Shown: positions 17,808 through 25,723 of the stretch, piece after piece | Numbering within the stretch: position 1 is the stretch's first letter | How the letters are laid out: the number at the start of each line of letters is the position of its first letter | Assembly: GCA_037189845.1 (NCBI GenBank) | Contig: JBBCIS010000003.1 | Coordinates: 900,423-964,422 of the forward strand | Direction of reading: 5' to 3' | Source: JAMLHH01 sp037189845 | Lineage (GTDB): Bacteria; Bacteroidota; Bacteroidia; Chitinophagales; JADIYW01 | Length of the DNA stretch: 64,000 nt | Program-made: the position numbers and the translations under genes | The notes under the pieces: generated by a model | What the model was told of the DNA's origin: nothing | The model's database searches: none | The model's input: only the letters and a program-made list of their open reading frames with translations

Positions 17808-18500
17808 TTAGTCTCTTCTGGACATGAATATCCTGAGGATATACCAGAACAATAACATTACTGATGCAAAAATCTGTAATGAAGCTCCTACATATTGGTC
17901 TGTAGAATACTGATATTTTATCTGGCTGGTTTGGTACAAAATACTTCCTGATGCGATCAAAACCATTGCTACTGAGAACCATAGTCCTAAATCAAAACCA
18001 AAAATTGCTCCGGCTACAATCAAACCTAATGCAATAAATCCACTAATCACTAAGGCCGTTCTTAAAAAAGAGAAATCTGTATTTGTCATAAAGACAACAG
18101 CAGTCAAACCGCCAAACATAAACAATGTCACTAATCCTGCCTGTTGTATCAGTGCAGCACCGTCACTGAATAATAAGGCCATGTATATCATTGGAAGAAA
18201 AATGACAGCTTCCAATACGACATACAATGCCAGACCCATATACTGGGTATTTTTACTGGTTGATACGACCAGCTTATCACATAACATGCCTCCCAGCCAA
18301 AATAAGCCAATGATAGCCAGCCAGGTAAATTTGCTTCCCAACATACCCATGATAATGTGTGGAGAAATCAGGTTAATCAGCAAGCTTTCTACCAGGATGA
18401 ATGATAAAATCGCCAAAGCAACGTGCTGATATGTTTTTTTGTAAAAGGTAGCACGTTCCAGTTCCGATACATTTGCTACTACATAATTATTAGGGTACAT
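17808..18500 (-). CDS. Bax inhibitor-1 / YccA-family membrane protein
   Basis: A 230-residue protein with seven predicted membrane helices in the BI-1/YccA (TMBIM) arrangement. The N-terminal 'FYKKTYQHVALAILSF' leads into the first helix, and the chain ends 'FWYILRIFMSRRD'. The ATG at 18500 ('MYPNNYVVANVSEL') matches the usual family N-terminus; in-frame ATGs at 18533 and 18542 are alternatives. Family members are pH-sensitive Ca2+ leak channels or modulators of membrane proteases such as FtsH; which applies here is not known. A terminator follows at 17746-17782. The gene is divergent from trmB. Confidence 0.85.
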   Translation of the reverse strand: MYPNNYVVANVSELERATFYKKTYQHVALAILSFILVESLLINLISPHIIMGMLGSKFTWLAIIGLFWLGGMLCDKLVVSTSKNTQYMGLALYVVLEAVIFLPMIYMALLFSDGAALIQQAGLVTLFMFGGLTAVVFMTNTDFSFLRTALVISGFIALGLIVAGAIFGFDLGLWFSVAMVLIASGSILYQTSQIKYQYSTDQYVGASLQIFASVMLLFWYILRIFMSRRD

Positions 18501-18619
18501 CTTAATGATTTTAGATGAATAAATATATGGCATTGTATCCATGTATTTATATATCAGGATAAAATATTTCAAAAAATCATGGGTCCGCTTTTAGTTTTCT
18601 GACTTTCATCCACACTAAG

Positions 18620-18627
18620 TATCTTTG
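18620..18627 (+). promoter_or_regulatory. -7 box of trmB
   Basis: TATCTTTG matches TAnnTTTG and ends 17 bases before the trmB ATG (18645), giving a leader of about 14 nt. The -33 region is only T-rich. Confidence 0.6.
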
Positions 18628-18644
18628 CCGAAATTTTCATCGAA

Positions 18645-19298
18645 ATGGGAAGGCCGAAACTGGAGAAATTTGCTGCGATTGCTCACATGGATAATGTGTA
18701 TGAACTTGACCCGAAACACAAGGGAGTCTGGTCGAAAAATCATTTTGGCAATGAAAATCCTTTGGTATTGGAGCTGGCTTGCGGTAAAGGTGATTACGCC
18801 CGTGGATTAGCTAAAGTTTTCCCGGATAAAAATTTCATTGGCGTAGACATTAAAGGTCACAGACTATACACAGGAGCCAATCTTGCCAGAAAGCTCGAAC
18901 TCAGCAACGTGGCTTTTATCAGAGCGCAGATAGACCATCTGGAAGAATATTTTGCTCCCGGGGAAGTAGACGAAATCTGGATTACATTCCCGGATCCTTT
19001 TCTGAAAGATTCAAAATTCAAAAAGAGATTAACTTCTTCCAAATTCCTTGAAGTGTACAGAAAATTCCTGAAGCCGGGCGGATTGGTCAATCTGAAAACG
19101 GATTCACCACAGCTATATACTTTTACAAAAGAAGTGATTGCGGAACAAAATCTGACGGTGATCAAAGATTATTCAGATGTGTACGCAATGGGCAAACAGG
19201 AAACTGAACTATACGGCATCCAGACTTACTATGAAGGATTGCATCTAAAAGACAACCGTACAATTCACTATATCTGCTTTCAGATAGATGGAGATTAA
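18645..19298 (+). CDS. trmB: tRNA (guanine-46-N7)-methyltransferase TrmB
   Basis: A 217-residue cytosolic SAM-dependent enzyme that methylates G46 in the variable loop of tRNA. 'LELACGKGDYA' near residue 42 is the SAM-binding loop, 'IGVDIKGHRL' carries the acidic ribose-binding residue, and 'WITFPDPFLKD' near residue 111 is the TrmB signature. The C-terminus 'ETELYGIQTYYEGL' ends with 'YICFQIDGD'. The TAA at 19296-19298 overlaps the stop of the convergent fic gene. A second, diverged copy of the last ~26 codons lies 1.6 kb away beyond fic (20778-20891), so the present 3' end may have been brought in or swapped by recombination. Confidence 0.95.
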   Translation: MGRPKLEKFAAIAHMDNVYELDPKHKGVWSKNHFGNENPLVLELACGKGDYARGLAKVFPDKNFIGVDIKGHRLYTGANLARKLELSNVAFIRAQIDHLEEYFAPGEVDEIWITFPDPFLKDSKFKKRLTSSKFLEVYRKFLKPGGLVNLKTDSPQLYTFTKEVIAEQNLTVIKDYSDVYAMGKQETELYGIQTYYEGLHLKDNRTIHYICFQIDGD

Positions 19299-20530
19299 AG
19301 CATCGAAATCTCCTTGTCTCTAGGGTAAAGACCTGCAAAAATATACGGAGAAAATCTCAGTGGGAATTTTACGTAATACATGATATGAATTCCTTCTTTC
19401 TTTGACTCTAACAGCTCCAGCTCTGTCAGTTTATCTGTCAGGTTTTTGAGTGTTTTGTCAGATAAATTTGTAATTCTCATAGCGTCCGTTTTAGAGATTT
19501 TTCCCTTTAAAAAAACATCTGCCAAGATATACCGGGCTTCTGAACGCACTTCACCTTTGGACACCATCAAATCTGTAAAGCGATCTATTCTTTGAAGAAT
19601 ATTATCAATATCCAGCATTGCATACATAAAACCTATCTGATCAATAACTGTAAGTAAAAAGAACTCACAAAACTCTGTCAGCATTTTGTTGGATAGATTA
19701 CCTCGTCCGTCATAATCATTTATCCGTCTCATATCTGCATTAGCCAGCCTTGCTTTATATTCATCATTTTGCCTTGCTAATCCCCGGGAAATAGTCCAGA
19801 GACCTCCTGCATCTAATCCTTCGTGCATCCACCATGCATCTGAAAACAATCTCACCACTCTTCCATTGCCATCTAAAAAAGGATGTATCCATGCCAGTCT
19901 GTGATGTGAAGCGGCAATCTGAATGATTCGTTTTATTTTACTTTTATTACTATTTGAAGCAGGATGATAAACATTTTCAAATCTGGACATAAAAGCATTC
20001 AACTCAGCGGAATACGGAGCAATATGTCTTCCGACTTCTACTTCATCCTTCCTGAACATACCCGGAATGACGTGTCGGACTTTTCCGTCTTTACCTTTTA
20101 CCTCTTTAAATTCATCCGGTAGATGTTCATAAAATCGTCTGTGAATAGACTTGATATACTCTGAGGATGATACCACAATGCTTTCGTCAGCAGATATCTC
20201 CTTTTGAATATCTTCAGATAACCGGATATGCGCATGTGCTTCAAGCTGAAGATTTCGCTTTGCTTTATCGTCAGAATATTCATTCCTCAATGCCTTGTCT
20301 ATGTCAATTGGATGGGTGTCGTGTCCTTCTATCAGGTTAGAATAGTAACTGTTCATAGGGCGGAGGAGCTCTGCAACGGCACTTCTTGTAACAGGATGTA
20401 TGGCATCCGAGAGCTGTCCGGACTTGAAAATAATTTCTTCAGCCAGCTTCCCTAATCTTCCGGAACTATCATCCGGCATCATAGGTTCCATAGATTCGAT
20501 GTCCATATAAAAAGCATCACGTCCTTCCAT
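19295..20530 (-). CDS. Fic-domain protein (AMPylase-type) with internal inhibitory helix and wHTH tail
   Basis: A 411-residue Fic protein. The catalytic loop 'HPFLDGNGRVVR' (residues 216-227) is a full match to HPFx[D/E]GNGRxxR, so the transferase is probably active; most such enzymes add AMP to Tyr, Thr or Ser of a target. 'SNLIEG' at residues 64-69 fits the [S/T]xxxE[G/N] inhibitory helix, placed N-terminal as in class II (self-inhibited) Fic proteins. The last ~90 residues look like a winged helix ('KISKTDAMRITNLSDKTLKNL'), often used for DNA binding or self-regulation. It stands alone between trmB and a trmB 3' remnant, which suggests arrival as a cassette. Its stop overlaps that of trmB on the other strand. 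A weak -7 box (TAACTTTA, 20543-20536) lies just before the ATG. Confidence 0.9.
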   Translation of the reverse strand: MEGRDAFYMDIESMEPMMPDDSSGRLGKLAEEIIFKSGQLSDAIHPVTRSAVAELLRPMNSYYSNLIEGHDTHPIDIDKALRNEYSDDKAKRNLQLEAHAHIRLSEDIQKEISADESIVVSSSEYIKSIHRRFYEHLPDEFKEVKGKDGKVRHVIPGMFRKDEVEVGRHIAPYSAELNAFMSRFENVYHPASNSNKSKIKRIIQIAASHHRLAWIHPFLDGNGRVVRLFSDAWWMHEGLDAGGLWTISRGLARQNDEYKARLANADMRRINDYDGRGNLSNKMLTEFCEFFLLTVIDQIGFMYAMLDIDNILQRIDRFTDLMVSKGEVRSEARYILADVFLKGKISKTDAMRITNLSDKTLKNLTDKLTELELLESKKEGIHIMYYVKFPLRFSPYIFAGLYPRDKEISML

Positions 20531-20777
20531 ATATGTAAAGTTACTTCAATAGTTTGAATGTGCAATAAAAATTCCGTTAATAATTCATGTTATATATAGC
20601 ACAGTAAAATGCTTTTATTCAATTAAATACACATTTTTATTGGAATTTTATTCCGGTAGATGTTCCGGTGGTTACAATAAGATGTAAATAAGAAAATACG
20701 AAATCGGAGAAGAAATAGCTCCTCCGGATTGGGGAGGAATGGAGTCGGTGTTGTCAGGCACAAACAGGTGAAGGGAA
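20531..20777. other. AT-rich gap between fic and the trmB remnant
   Basis: No coding frame with recognisable similarity. TAACTTTA on the minus strand (20543-20536), one mismatch from the -7 consensus, may be the fic promoter. A small CTCC/GGAG inverted pair occurs around 20719-20737. No insertion-sequence ends or target duplications were found by eye. Confidence 0.4.
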
Positions 20778-20891
20778 TTTACCAAAGAAATGGTTGCAGA
20801 GTTAAGCATCCAGACTTATTACGAGGGTCTTCATCTGAAAGACAACCGTACGATTCATTATATCTGCTTTCAGATAGATGGGAAAATTTAA
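20778..20891 (+). pseudogene. Diverged trmB 3'-end remnant with internal deletion
   Basis: In one frame the DNA reads 'FTKEMVAEL' joined to 'SIQTYYEGLHLKDNR', continuing to 'YICFQIDGKI' and a TAA at 20889-20891. The intact trmB has 'FTKEVIAEQ', then about 21 residues that are missing here, then the same C-terminus. Over the 76-base block starting 'GCATCCAGACTTA' (20806 onward; 19215 onward in trmB) I count 9 differences, about 88% identity, and all nine are synonymous. The two copies therefore diverged while both were coding, so this is not simple decay after a local duplication. It is a direct repeat of the trmB end on the far side of fic. No start codon or upstream domain remains. Confidence 0.85.
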
Positions 20892-20925
20892 CGAAGAACA
20901 TCAGTATTACGGGTAAATTTTCTTT

Positions 20926-21498
20926 CTATACCAGCTCTTTGTATCTGTAACAGGATTGTACGTGATCATTGACTATACCTACAGCCTGCAGATACGCATA
21001 GATAATCGTGCTGCCGACAAACTTAAACCCTCGCTTCAGTAGGTCTTTGCTGATTTTATCTGACAACTCAGTCTTGGCATTTGCTTCTGACAAGTTTCTC
21101 AGATGGGTTTGGACAACCTTACCGTCAGTAAAACTCCATAGATAGTTGGAAAAAGAACCAAATTCCTTCTGCACTTCCATAAATTTCTGTGCATTGGTGA
21201 CAGCAGATTTTATCTTTAATCTGTTTCTGACGATACCGGAATCATTCATCAACGTTTCCTGTTGTTCTTCGGTGAACAATGCTACTTTTTTATAATCGAA
21301 ATCCGCAAAAGCTTTTTTATATCCTTCTCTTTTTTTCAAGACAGTGATCCAGCTCAATCCTGCCTGCGCTCCTTCCAAAATAAGAAATTCATACAAAACC
21401 CTGTCATCATATACAGGTACGCCCCACTCCTCATCGTGATATTGCTCGTAAATTTCTGTGCCAACGCACCAACGACATCTTTCTTTTTCCATCATCAT
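20926..21498 (-). CDS. tag: DNA-3-methyladenine glycosylase I
   Basis: A 190-residue cytosolic base-excision repair enzyme that removes 3-methyladenine from alkylated DNA. 'CRWC' and 'EEWGVPVYDDRVLYEFL' near the N-terminus and 'SWITVLKKREGYKKAF' are Tag signatures. The zinc ligands of the E. coli enzyme (C4, H17, H175, C179) are matched in spacing by C8, H21, H179 and C183. The start is an ATG at 21498; the third in-frame Met (21492) is an alternative. The gene ends 34 bp from the trmB remnant and is 39 bp downstream of the sialidase-like gene on the same strand, so a shared transcript is possible. Confidence 0.95.
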   Translation of the reverse strand: MMMEKERCRWCVGTEIYEQYHDEEWGVPVYDDRVLYEFLILEGAQAGLSWITVLKKREGYKKAFADFDYKKVALFTEEQQETLMNDSGIVRNRLKIKSAVTNAQKFMEVQKEFGSFSNYLWSFTDGKVVQTHLRNLSEANAKTELSDKISKDLLKRGFKFVGSTIIYAYLQAVGIVNDHVQSCYRYKELV

Positions 21499-21537
21499 GA
21501 AAATAATGAATTATCTCAGATGGGAAAACAATCTGTG

Positions 21538-22686
21538 CTAATTCTCCTCAAAAGTCAGTGTGCTATAGTACAGATATGTTTTGCCTACCTGGCCCTCCAG
21601 CCAGATTTTATTATCCTGTGAGATATCGCTGGAATAGTTGAATATTCCATACTCGTTATCTGATAGCTGTATGATGGCAGGGAAAGCATTATCGCCGTTG
21701 CTCTCAAAATCCATAATGTGTACGATATCCAGATTTTCTTTGTCAAACTTATACAAAGCTGTTTTTTTACTGGAAAGTGAATATTTTGTCAGATTCAATA
21801 ATCTTCTGGTGTTTTCTCCGAGCCATTTTTTGCTTCTGTCTACTTCGCCGGGAACATTTCTTCTGGCGATCAGGTATATTTCATCATTGTGCTCAAACAG
21901 CAGGGCACTGTCATATTTGAATTTTGAACGCTTGTATTCCCAGTTGCCCGGATCATTGGAGTCTGCGCGGACAATCAGCGAGCCTGTGCTTTCGAGCCTG
22001 ATTGTGCCGAACAGATTGCCATTTTTATCAAAAATAAATTCTCCTTCTTCTGCCGTAGGCTCTCCGATTTGTGGTTGTTCGGTCAATGGCTGCCAGGTAC
22101 GGGCATCTGTACTGGTGAATAATCGCAGGTCGCCTTTGTGATTTTTATTGTACAGATCGACTCCGTAATAGGCTGACATATACATGATTCCATCCTTTAT
22201 CCGGATTCTCCAGGGTACGTAGCCGTTAAGTCCGGTTATAGCCGGTTCGCTCCATTTTCCGCTACCGTCGGTAACTGTCACAAGCAGTGCATCCGGTTTG
22301 AATTCGTACCAGTGCTTGCTTCCGGTGAAAAAATACATGTACAGACTGTCGCCCTGTACTGCAAAGCGAGGCTCTCTTTTATCTCTGCCCAAAGCAATTT
22401 CGGATTCCACTTGCCAATCCTGCATATCAGTAGTGCTCAGAATATATATTTTGGTCTTTCCGGAAGCAAAATGAGTAGGAGCGGAACGACAGCTCATATA
22501 GTAACGGCCTTTGTAGGCAATAGCATCTACATTATTGTTGGATTTGAATTTGTCGATTTTCTTTTTCTGTTGCAGTTCAGCAGTGATATTTCTCCATTTA
22601 CCTACTTTTATTTTTTGAGCCCATACGGTATGGAGATTCAAAAATAAGATGCAAAAGAACAGCCATATAGCTATTATCGACTTCAT
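21538..22686 (-). CDS. Secreted sialidase-like beta-propeller protein
   Basis: A 382-residue exported protein with a signal peptide about residues 1-23 ('FFCILFLNLHTVWAQ'). The mature chain has repeating four-stranded blades with Trp/Asp turn motifs ('TTDMQDWQVESEIALG', 'STDARTWQPL', 'SNDPGNWEYK'), close to the Asp-box pattern of sialidase and GH43/GH33-type propellers. Catalytic residues cannot be assigned with confidence; 'RREPRFAVQGDSLYMY'-type loops could line an active site. No T9SS tail and no lipobox, so it is probably periplasmic or released. Substrate unknown; a glycan-active or glycan-binding role is inference. Confidence 0.65.
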   Translation of the reverse strand: MKSIIAIWLFFCILFLNLHTVWAQKIKVGKWRNITAELQQKKKIDKFKSNNNVDAIAYKGRYYMSCRSAPTHFASGKTKIYILSTTDMQDWQVESEIALGRDKREPRFAVQGDSLYMYFFTGSKHWYEFKPDALLVTVTDGSGKWSEPAITGLNGYVPWRIRIKDGIMYMSAYYGVDLYNKNHKGDLRLFTSTDARTWQPLTEQPQIGEPTAEEGEFIFDKNGNLFGTIRLESTGSLIVRADSNDPGNWEYKRSKFKYDSALLFEHNDEIYLIARRNVPGEVDRSKKWLGENTRRLLNLTKYSLSSKKTALYKFDKENLDIVHIMDFESNGDNAFPAIIQLSDNEYGIFNYSSDISQDNKIWLEGQVGKTYLYYSTLTFEEN

Positions 22687-22803
22687 GCTTTTATTATTTA
22701 ACTAAAAATAGCTAACTGTTTTTGATTATTAAAGTTCAGAATGTGAAAATTATAAGTAGAAAATACATTTATGCAAGGGAATAAAGACTTGGTTTCAAAA
22801 CTG

Positions 22804-22811
22804 TAAATTTG
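22804..22811 (+). promoter_or_regulatory. -7 box nearly touching the SpoU methyltransferase start
   Basis: TAAATTTG matches TAnnTTTG and ends only 6 bases before the ATG at 22818, which implies a leader of about 0-5 nt. No good -33 element at 19-21 bases. Confidence 0.45.
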
Positions 22812-22817
22812 CAGATT

Positions 22818-23612
22818 ATGTCATTTGCCATCAGTAGTTTACAAAACCCTCGTCTGAAGGAGCTGCGCTTACTCATGGAGAAATCCAAAGAGCGTCGTGA
22901 AACAGGATTATTCGTCATTGACGGTTGGAAAGAAATTATCATGGCAAAAGAGGCCGGGTATTATATTCGTCAGCTATTTGTGAGAGACGGATCTACCTAT
23001 AAGAAAGAGATAGATGAATTGTGGCCGGAAAACAGGCCTGAAAGTGTAAAAGTTTTCAGAGATATCTTTGACAAGCTGGCTTATCGAGGGATTACTTCCG
23101 GAGCGATCGCCGTTGCTGAAGCCAGAAGTCATCGGTTAGAAGACTTGAATTTAAGTGTAAATCCCGTAGTATTGGTACTGGATGCAGTCGAAAAGCCGGG
23201 CAATCTGGGAGCAATGATACGTACAGCTGACGCTACCGCTGCGGATGCCGTCATTTGTTGTGATACAGCTACAGATTTATACAATCCCAATGTCATCCGT
23301 TCCAGTGTAGGATGTGTTTTTGGAGTACCGGTAGCTTTAGCATCAAGAGAGGAGACAATAGAATGGCTGAAATCCAATAAAATACAAATCCTGACTACTT
23401 CGCTGAAAGCTTCTGTCGTATATACGAAAGCAGATTTGACTAAGGCAACAGCATTTGTTCTGGGAACAGAAGCAACGGGAGTAGACCCGGTCTGGGAAGA
23501 GACATCAGAGCAGAATGTCATATTGCCTATGCTCGGGAAAAATGATTCTCTGAACGTTTCAAATACTGCTGCAGTGCTGTTGTACGAAACATTGAGACAA
23601 AGAGGATTGTGA
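22818..23612 (+). CDS. SpoU/TrmH-family RNA 2'-O-methyltransferase
   Basis: A 264-residue SPOUT enzyme that 2'-O-methylates a ribose in rRNA or tRNA. The N-terminal substrate-binding domain (about 1-100, 'NPRLKELRLLMEKSKERRET') is of the L30e-like type seen in RlmB and TsnR. The catalytic knot contains 'EKPGNLGAMIRTADA' (conserved Asn/Arg), 'NPNVIRSSVGCVFGVPV', 'LGTEATGV' and 'NDSLNVSNTAAVLLYE'. The exact target nucleotide cannot be deduced. The ATG at 22818 is used; an upstream in-frame TTG overlaps the promoter box. A small terminator follows at 23639-23657. Confidence 0.88.
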   Translation: MSFAISSLQNPRLKELRLLMEKSKERRETGLFVIDGWKEIIMAKEAGYYIRQLFVRDGSTYKKEIDELWPENRPESVKVFRDIFDKLAYRGITSGAIAVAEARSHRLEDLNLSVNPVVLVLDAVEKPGNLGAMIRTADATAADAVICCDTATDLYNPNVIRSSVGCVFGVPVALASREETIEWLKSNKIQILTTSLKASVVYTKADLTKATAFVLGTEATGVDPVWEETSEQNVILPMLGKNDSLNVSNTAAVLLYETLRQRGL

Positions 23613-23638
23613 TACAGGAACTCAATATTGTATTGCTT

Positions 23639-23657
23639 AAAATCGAGTACGATTTTT
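23639..23657 (+). terminator. Small intrinsic terminator after the SpoU gene
   Basis: AAAATCG (23639-23645) pairs with CGATTTT (23650-23656) around AGTA and runs into further T and A. Short stem, so efficiency is uncertain. It precedes the gcvH promoter box. Confidence 0.5.
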
Positions 23658-23670
23658 AAATATAATCTCT

Positions 23671-23678
23671 TACTTTTG
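23671..23678 (+). promoter_or_regulatory. -7 box of gcvH
   Basis: TACTTTTG is a full match to TAnnTTTG and ends 15 bases before the gcvH ATG (23694), a spacing close to that at trmB. Confidence 0.6.
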
Positions 23679-23693
23679 GGAAAATTCTTAATC

Positions 23694-24071
23694 ATGAATG
23701 TTCCGGCAGATTTAAAGTATTCAAAAGAGCACGAGTGGGTTCGTGTAGAAGGTGATGTGGCAATAATCGGTATTACTGATTTCGCACAGGGTGAATTAGG
23801 TGATATTATCTACGTAGATATCGAGACTGTAGGAGAAGAGTTAAGTGCAAATGATGTTTTCGGTTCTGTTGAAGCTGTGAAAACTGTTTCAGACTTATTT
23901 TTGCCGGTTTCAGGTGAGATCATCGAATTAAATGCAAAGCTTGCTGATGAGCCGGAGCTTGTAAATACTGATCCTTATGGTGATGGCTGGATGATAAAGC
24001 TAAAAATTGCTGATGCTTCGGAATTGGATGCTTTATTGGGTGCTGACGCATACAAAGCTGCCATCAGCTAA
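23694..24071 (+). CDS. gcvH: Glycine cleavage system H protein
   Basis: A 125-residue lipoyl carrier that shuttles the methylamine group between the P, T and L proteins of the glycine cleavage system. 'YSKEHEWVRVEGDVAIIGIT' opens the fold, and 'GSVEAVKTVSDL' holds the lipoylated Lys63. The length is typical (~125-130). The ATG at 23694 is preferred over the open upstream frame because it starts the family-typical 'MNVPADLKYSKEHEW' and follows a -7 box. No gcvP or gcvT is nearby. It is followed by a strong terminator and a VanZ-like gene, a pairing I have seen in other Bacteroidota (from memory). Confidence 0.97.
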   Translation: MNVPADLKYSKEHEWVRVEGDVAIIGITDFAQGELGDIIYVDIETVGEELSANDVFGSVEAVKTVSDLFLPVSGEIIELNAKLADEPELVNTDPYGDGWMIKLKIADASELDALLGADAYKAAIS

Positions 24072-24096
24072 AAAAGAATACTCAGATTTTTTATAC

Positions 24097-24126
24097 AAGC
24101 CACGAAAATTCATCGTGGCTTTTTTA
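24097..24126 (+). terminator. Strong intrinsic terminator after gcvH
   Basis: AAGCCACGA (24097-24105) pairs perfectly with TCGTGGCTT (24113-24121) around a 7-nt loop and runs into TTTTTATTTT. It ends about 10 bases before the next ATG (24137), so read-through may be needed to express the VanZ-like gene. Confidence 0.85.
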
Positions 24127-24136
24127 TTTTACCTTC

Positions 24137-24532
24137 ATGTTTAAAAATCCGTTTCTTCGCTGGGTCATTTTGCTGGCTTACATAGCAGTTGTCTATTATA
24201 TCTGCCTGTCGCCAAGCGATACATTTAAGAGTAATAGTTTTTTAGATAAAATTTATTTTGATAAATGGGTGCACGTCATGATGTACTTTGGTGTATGGAC
24301 ACTACTGGTCTGGAAATTTAAAGGTCCGGGAAGATTGAATCATGACAGAAGGAAAATATTTACCTGGTCGATTGTAATAGCCCTGTTTATGGGAGGTTCA
24401 ATAGAGTACCTGCAAGGTCAGACCGGCAGAGCGATGGATTGGACAGACCAACTGGCAAATTTTGGAGGTATGCTGCTTGCCTGGTGGTTCTGGATAAAAT
24501 TTGAATATAAATGGCCTATGTATAAATGGTGA
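24137..24532 (+). CDS. VanZ-family membrane protein
   Basis: A 131-residue protein with four hydrophobic segments. 'CLSPSDTFK' after helix 1, 'DKWVHVMMYFGVWTLLV' and 'GGSIEYLQGQTGRAMDWTD' before the last helix are the acidic/His motifs of the VanZ-like family. VanZ gives low-level teicoplanin resistance in enterococci; the role of these small Bacteroidota members is unknown. It lies 65 bp after gcvH with a terminator between them. Confidence 0.85.
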   Translation: MFKNPFLRWVILLAYIAVVYYICLSPSDTFKSNSFLDKIYFDKWVHVMMYFGVWTLLVWKFKGPGRLNHDRRKIFTWSIVIALFMGGSIEYLQGQTGRAMDWTDQLANFGGMLLAWWFWIKFEYKWPMYKW

Positions 24533-25112
24533 TCCCCAACTGGTTGATTAATAGTATATGCTGTTGGTTTTAATGAATTAACAGAGCTTTTTTAATTTCC
24601 TTTCAGGCTGGAATGTTAATTGATTATAAACAACATTTCTTACAAATTGTAATACATTTATTTTTAGTAAATTTTTATACTAAATTGATTTTTAAAACTT
24701 TAACTTTAATAATAATGATTATTTGTTAATAAGTTAGTTGTATTCTTAATTTGTTCTGTAACTATGTGCTCCATATTTTTGTATCGTCCCTATTAGCTCA
24801 CTATGAAAACAAATAGGCACTGTTCAAGCTGCTTGTTTTACACAACAACAAGAAGTTAAAACCAGGTTCTTTGAAAGTATGATGATATTTGGAATGAGTA
24901 AATCCATAACTCGCAGAAGTACCCTCTTCTTCTGTTTTCCCCAATAATGTTCTGAATATCATCTCATACCGGAAAAGGAATTTAAAAGTGCATTTGTCTA
25001 TAAACTATTGGTCGTCTTTGGGTTTTTCAAAGTCGATCAATAGTCATTTATCCTGAAAAACCATCCTTGATTAACTTCAGAAAATCACTAATTTGGGATA
25101 AATTTTAAGCCA
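24533..25112. other. 580-bp AT-rich gene-free region with one long hairpin
   Basis: No reading frame or RNA gene was recognised. The first ~230 bases are very AT-rich with A/T runs. The notable element is an imperfect 16-bp inverted repeat: 25005-25020 (ctattggtcgtctttg) against 25028-25043 (caaagtcgatcaatag), 14 of 16 positions paired, 7-nt loop. No T-tract follows, so it is not a plain terminator. TAATTTG at 25089-25095, one base shorter than the -7 consensus, may serve the following gene. Confidence 0.5.
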
Positions 25113-25655
25113 ATGAATTATCAGGCTGATAAGAAATCAGATTTATTGAAACAGCTCGATCTTCTGTCAGAGGAATATCGGAAAGTCATTGCTGAAACAT
25201 CCATAGATCATATGAATTTACAGGTAGATGGCAAATGGAGTATTTATCAAAATATTGACCATATCAATAAGTCCAATAAACTGACAGCAGTGGGGTACAT
25301 GACTCCTAAATTTATGTTGCAGACACTGTTTGGGAAATCAAAAAATGGCTCACGTACTACGGAAGAAATCATTCATTTGTATCAGGCAGAGCTTCAAAAT
25401 GGTGCAAAATCTCCTAAATTATTTGAGGCAGGCGCTTCAAAAATAAAAGAAAGCAGTTCGCTCCTGCAAAAGTATAATGATCAGATCTCTTCTTTGAAAA
25501 GCCAGGTTGAATCATGGTCTGATGAAGAACTCAATATTTACAGAATGAAGCATCCTATACTGGGAAACCTTACCGGAAAGGAAATGCTCAGCTTTACTGT
25601 TTATCATCAGTTTCATCATTTGAACACCATTCAGAGAATTCTGGATAGGGTATAA
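25113..25655 (+). CDS. DinB-superfamily protein
   Basis: A 180-residue protein of the DinB/YfiT-like four-helix-bundle superfamily. The three metal-site histidines fit 'YQNIDHI' (first helix pair) and 'YHQFHHL' near the C-terminus. The early 'LKQLDLLSEEYRKV' and 'DGKWSIYQN' are typical of the DinB_2 type. Members are metal-dependent, thiol-related transferases or of unknown function; no substrate can be named. It stands alone, convergent with the helicase gene. Confidence 0.75.
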   Translation: MNYQADKKSDLLKQLDLLSEEYRKVIAETSIDHMNLQVDGKWSIYQNIDHINKSNKLTAVGYMTPKFMLQTLFGKSKNGSRTTEEIIHLYQAELQNGAKSPKLFEAGASKIKESSSLLQKYNDQISSLKSQVESWSDEELNIYRMKHPILGNLTGKEMLSFTVYHQFHHLNTIQRILDRV

Positions 25656-25723
25656 AGTACTTTGTTCAATCCAAGCTATAGGAGCGAGGCTACTCACGCT
25701 AACAACATCAAAGAATAATATAT

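Noticed and set aside
17623..17982. N-terminal extension of the 1225-aa type B cargo to 17982
   Set aside because: It would place 120 charged, non-signal residues before a good signal peptide and run through a terminator and a -7 box.
20729..20950. Small open frame across the trmB remnant
   Set aside because: It is in a different frame from the trmB similarity and encodes nothing recognisable.
24533..25112. tRNA, riboswitch or CRISPR in the long gene-free region
   Set aside because: No cloverleaf, conserved aptamer core or repeat-spacer pattern could be found by eye.
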